64,000 bases of DNA from Trinickia dabaoshanensis (GTDB lineage: Bacteria; Pseudomonadota; Gammaproteobacteria; Burkholderiales; Burkholderiaceae): positions 124,001 through 188,000 of the forward strand of contig NZ_PNYA01000011.1 in NCBI RefSeq assembly GCF_002879885.1. Reading direction: 5' to 3'. Numbering within the stretch: the first letter of the stretch is position 1; every line of letters begins with the position of its first letter. The notes under the pieces were generated by a model, which was not told where the DNA came from, did not search any database, and was given only the letters and a program-made list of their open reading frames with translations. Positions 62,579 through 64,000 of the stretch are shown here, one piece after another. A program made the translations under genes and the position numbers.

Positions 62579-63094
62579 ATGACGCTCATCCGCCTCGCTT
62601 CGAACCGATGCCTCGCGCGAGCGGCGCTGCTGCCACGCGGCGCCTGCGCCCTCGCCTTCGCACTAGCGGCCGCGACAACGCCGGCGCATGCGCAAGCGAG
62701 CGGTAACGCCGGCGACATCATCGTCGAACGCCAGGTCATGCCGCGCGATGCATTCAGAGCGCTCCCTCACGACGAAAACCCCGTCGCCGTGCGCGCCACC
62801 ACGTTTCCGGCACCGGCGTTCGATTCGACGGTCGCCGCGCTCGTCTCGGATGCGGAATTGACGGGCGCCCATGGTTCGCAAGGCATCGCGGGCACGGCAA
62901 CGGGTGGGGCCGCGGCGAGCCTGCAAACGTTGACGAAGCTGCTGGGCGGATCGGCCACCGGCAGCAACGTGGCGATGGGCCCCGGTGGCCTTGCGCCGAC
63001 GACGACCGGCGTGGGCGGGACGATCTCGATGTCGGTCACGGGCGCGCTTGCCCCGTTGACGTCGGCGCTGACCGGAGTGGGGGGAATGAAATGA
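62579..63094 (+). CDS. Exported protein, second gene of putative fibre operon
   Basis: 171 residues from the ATG at 62579 (MTLIRLASNRCLARAALLPR). The signal peptide ends TPAHAQA. The mature part begins SGNAGDIIVERQVMPRDAFR and ends in a Gly/Ser/Ala/Thr-rich half (TGGAAASLQTLTKLLGGSAT, GVGGTISMSVTGALAPLTSA) with no Cys after the signal. Low-complexity composition fits an extracellular structural or surface protein. Its stop overlaps the next start (ATGA). I do not recognise a family. Confidence 0.75.
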   Translation: MTLIRLASNRCLARAALLPRGACALAFALAAATTPAHAQASGNAGDIIVERQVMPRDAFRALPHDENPVAVRATTFPAPAFDSTVAALVSDAELTGAHGSQGIAGTATGGAAASLQTLTKLLGGSATGSNVAMGPGGLAPTTTGVGGTISMSVTGALAPLTSALTGVGGMK

Positions 63095-63717
63095 ACGCGT
63101 CCTTCTCTTCCCGCCGCGCGGCAGCCGCCGCCTGCGCCGCGTGCTTGGCAACGCTCGTCGCACCGGCGGCCGCCTGGGCACAGCAGGCGAGCACCGTGAG
63201 CGGCAACGCGACGATTTCGAGCGGCGCGTTCACCGGTTCGGCCGGCGTCATGAGCGTCAACGAAGCCGCCGGGCTGAACAACGCGCAAAGCAACCAAGCC
63301 GCGATCGTCGCGGCACCGGTCGGCGCGGCCGATATCGGTGTTGCCCAGAGCACGGCGGCCAATGCTCGCGTGCCTAGCGCGAACGCCGGCATCGAAGCCG
63401 GCGCATTTTCCAACGTGTCCGGCGTGGTGATGGTGAACCAGACGGCGGGCGCGGCCAATCTCCAACGCAACAGCGTCGTGATCGGCGCTGGCGCGACAGG
63501 AGTGGAGAGCGTTTCGGACAGCGTACTGTCCGCGGCCTCTCCCAAGCAGGGACGTGTGGATGCAACGGCGATGGCTCAAGGCGAGCGCGCGGTGCACATC
63601 GGCAACGATGTGCTCAAGAACGCGAGCGGCATCGCGCAAATCAACCAGACGGCCGGCGCCGGTAATACCACGGCGAACAGTTTTGTGCTCCGTCCCCCGG
63701 CGGGCACTTTTTTCTAA
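63091..63717 (+). CDS. Exported Fap-like repeat protein, candidate amyloid subunit
   Basis: 208 residues with signal peptide (LATLVAPAAAWAQ, cleavage near residue 30). The mature protein holds three imperfect repeats of about 35 residues: GAFTGSAGVMSVNEAAGLNN then AQSNQAAIV; GAFSNVSGVVMVNQTAGAAN then LQRNSVVI; and DVLKNASGIAQINQTAGAGN then TTANSFVL. The shared pattern G(V/I)..(V/I)N(E/Q)(A/T)AG..N...N is that of Pseudomonas FapB/FapC amyloid repeats. There are no Cys in the mature part. It follows gene 2 with an ATGA overlap. Amyloid character is an inference. Confidence 0.8.
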   Translation: MNASFSSRRAAAAACAACLATLVAPAAAWAQQASTVSGNATISSGAFTGSAGVMSVNEAAGLNNAQSNQAAIVAAPVGAADIGVAQSTAANARVPSANAGIEAGAFSNVSGVVMVNQTAGAANLQRNSVVIGAGATGVESVSDSVLSAASPKQGRVDATAMAQGERAVHIGNDVLKNASGIAQINQTAGAGNTTANSFVLRPPAGTFF

Positions 63718-63747
63718 CGCAGCACCTCTTCGTATCGGAGCCTCATC

Positions 63748-64000
63748 ATGAAGCGCACACTTATCGCAGCGGCAGTGCTGGCAGCAGCGTCGGGCACCGC
63801 GTTCGCCCATCACGTCAAAGACCCGTACATCTTCAACGCCACGAGCGTGAGCGAAAACGTCGGTATCGAAGGCTTCGTGCGGCTGTTCGGCTGCGTCACG
63901 GTCTCGAGCACCGTCGGGGCCGTCGTCAACAACAATCAGGGCGTCGTGGCGAACGTCACGCTCGACCCGACCGCGCAAAGCTACACGATGGGCGCGATCA
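63748..64000 (+). CDS. Exported protein, fourth gene of putative fibre operon, cut by window end
   Basis: 84 codons are visible from the ATG at 63748 (MKRTLIAAAVLAAASGTAFA), with a clear signal peptide cleaved before HHVKDPYIF. The visible mature part contains NATSVSENVGIEGFVRLFGC and SSTVGAVVNNNQGVVANVTL, rich in Val, Asn and Ser, again with an ..N..N pattern and one Cys. GGAG lies 10 bp before the ATG, and the gap to gene 3 is 30 bp. It may be another fibre or surface subunit; the end is outside the window. Confidence 0.75.
   Translation, partial: MKRTLIAAAVLAAASGTAFAHHVKDPYIFNATSVSENVGIEGFVRLFGCVTVSSTVGAVVNNNQGVVANVTLDPTAQSYTMGAI

Overview
The window is high-GC, dense bacterial DNA. Its gene content and order fit a primary-chromosome segment of a Burkholderiaceae species (Burkholderia, Paraburkholderia, Trinickia or a relative). 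Pointers are the rpoE-rseA-rseB-mucD cluster beside fabF-acpP-fabG-fabD-fabH-plsX, then rpmF-yceD-maf, rluC/rne, an AzlCD exporter, and a VgrG-DUF4123-VasX-like type VI secretion module. Genus assignment is inference from gene content, not from any search.

Layout. 1-4.0 kb: envelope-stress operon (sigma E, anti-sigma RseA, RseB, truncated MucD at the left edge) plus a YgfX-like membrane protein. 4.0-11.1 kb: type II fatty-acid synthesis genes on the minus strand, then rpmF and yceD with a very good sigma-70 promoter. 11.3-19.7 kb: maf, a compact RsmI-like methyltransferase, an S49 peptidase, a Rieske protein, a HAD phosphatase, rluC, and rne behind a leader of about 0.7 kb. 19.9-30 kb: molybdenum cofactor genes (moaA-mobA-moeA), GNAT, rmuC, a hydroxyacid dehydrogenase, an NhaD-type transporter, an orphan LutC and pncB. 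30-43 kb: ferredoxin, two identical tRNA-Asn genes each with its own terminator, CreA, AraC regulator, AzlCD, a UvrD-type helicase, an orphan Rhs-core gene, an S4 protein, MATE pump, phospholipase-D lipoprotein and fumC.

43.3-51.9 kb is accessory: one minus-strand run of VgrG, DUF4123 adaptor, 941-residue VasX-like membrane-active effector, translationally coupled membrane protein (candidate immunity), a second membrane protein and a PAAR tip. It looks like a self-contained spike-plus-cargo cassette. 52.4-60.2 kb holds a thioesterase, a GlxA-type regulator with an MFS transporter behind a palindromic operator-like site, a 45-residue lipoprotein, a winged-helix regulator, a FecR/DUF6600 protein ending in 39-bp tandem repeats, and thyA.

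The right end (60.3-64.0 kb) is the most interesting part. A sigma-54 activator is transcribed divergently from four tightly packed genes for small exported proteins, and a GG-N10-GC sigma-54 promoter sits 31 bp before the first of them. The third product has three imperfect repeats with a G..xVN.xAG..N...N pattern like Fap-type functional amyloids. I read this as a sigma-54-controlled secreted-fibre (Fap-like) operon that continues past the window.

Many start codons were moved to internal ATG/GTG codons using Shine-Dalgarno sequences, overlaps with upstream stops, signal peptides or family lengths; the reason is given in each entry.
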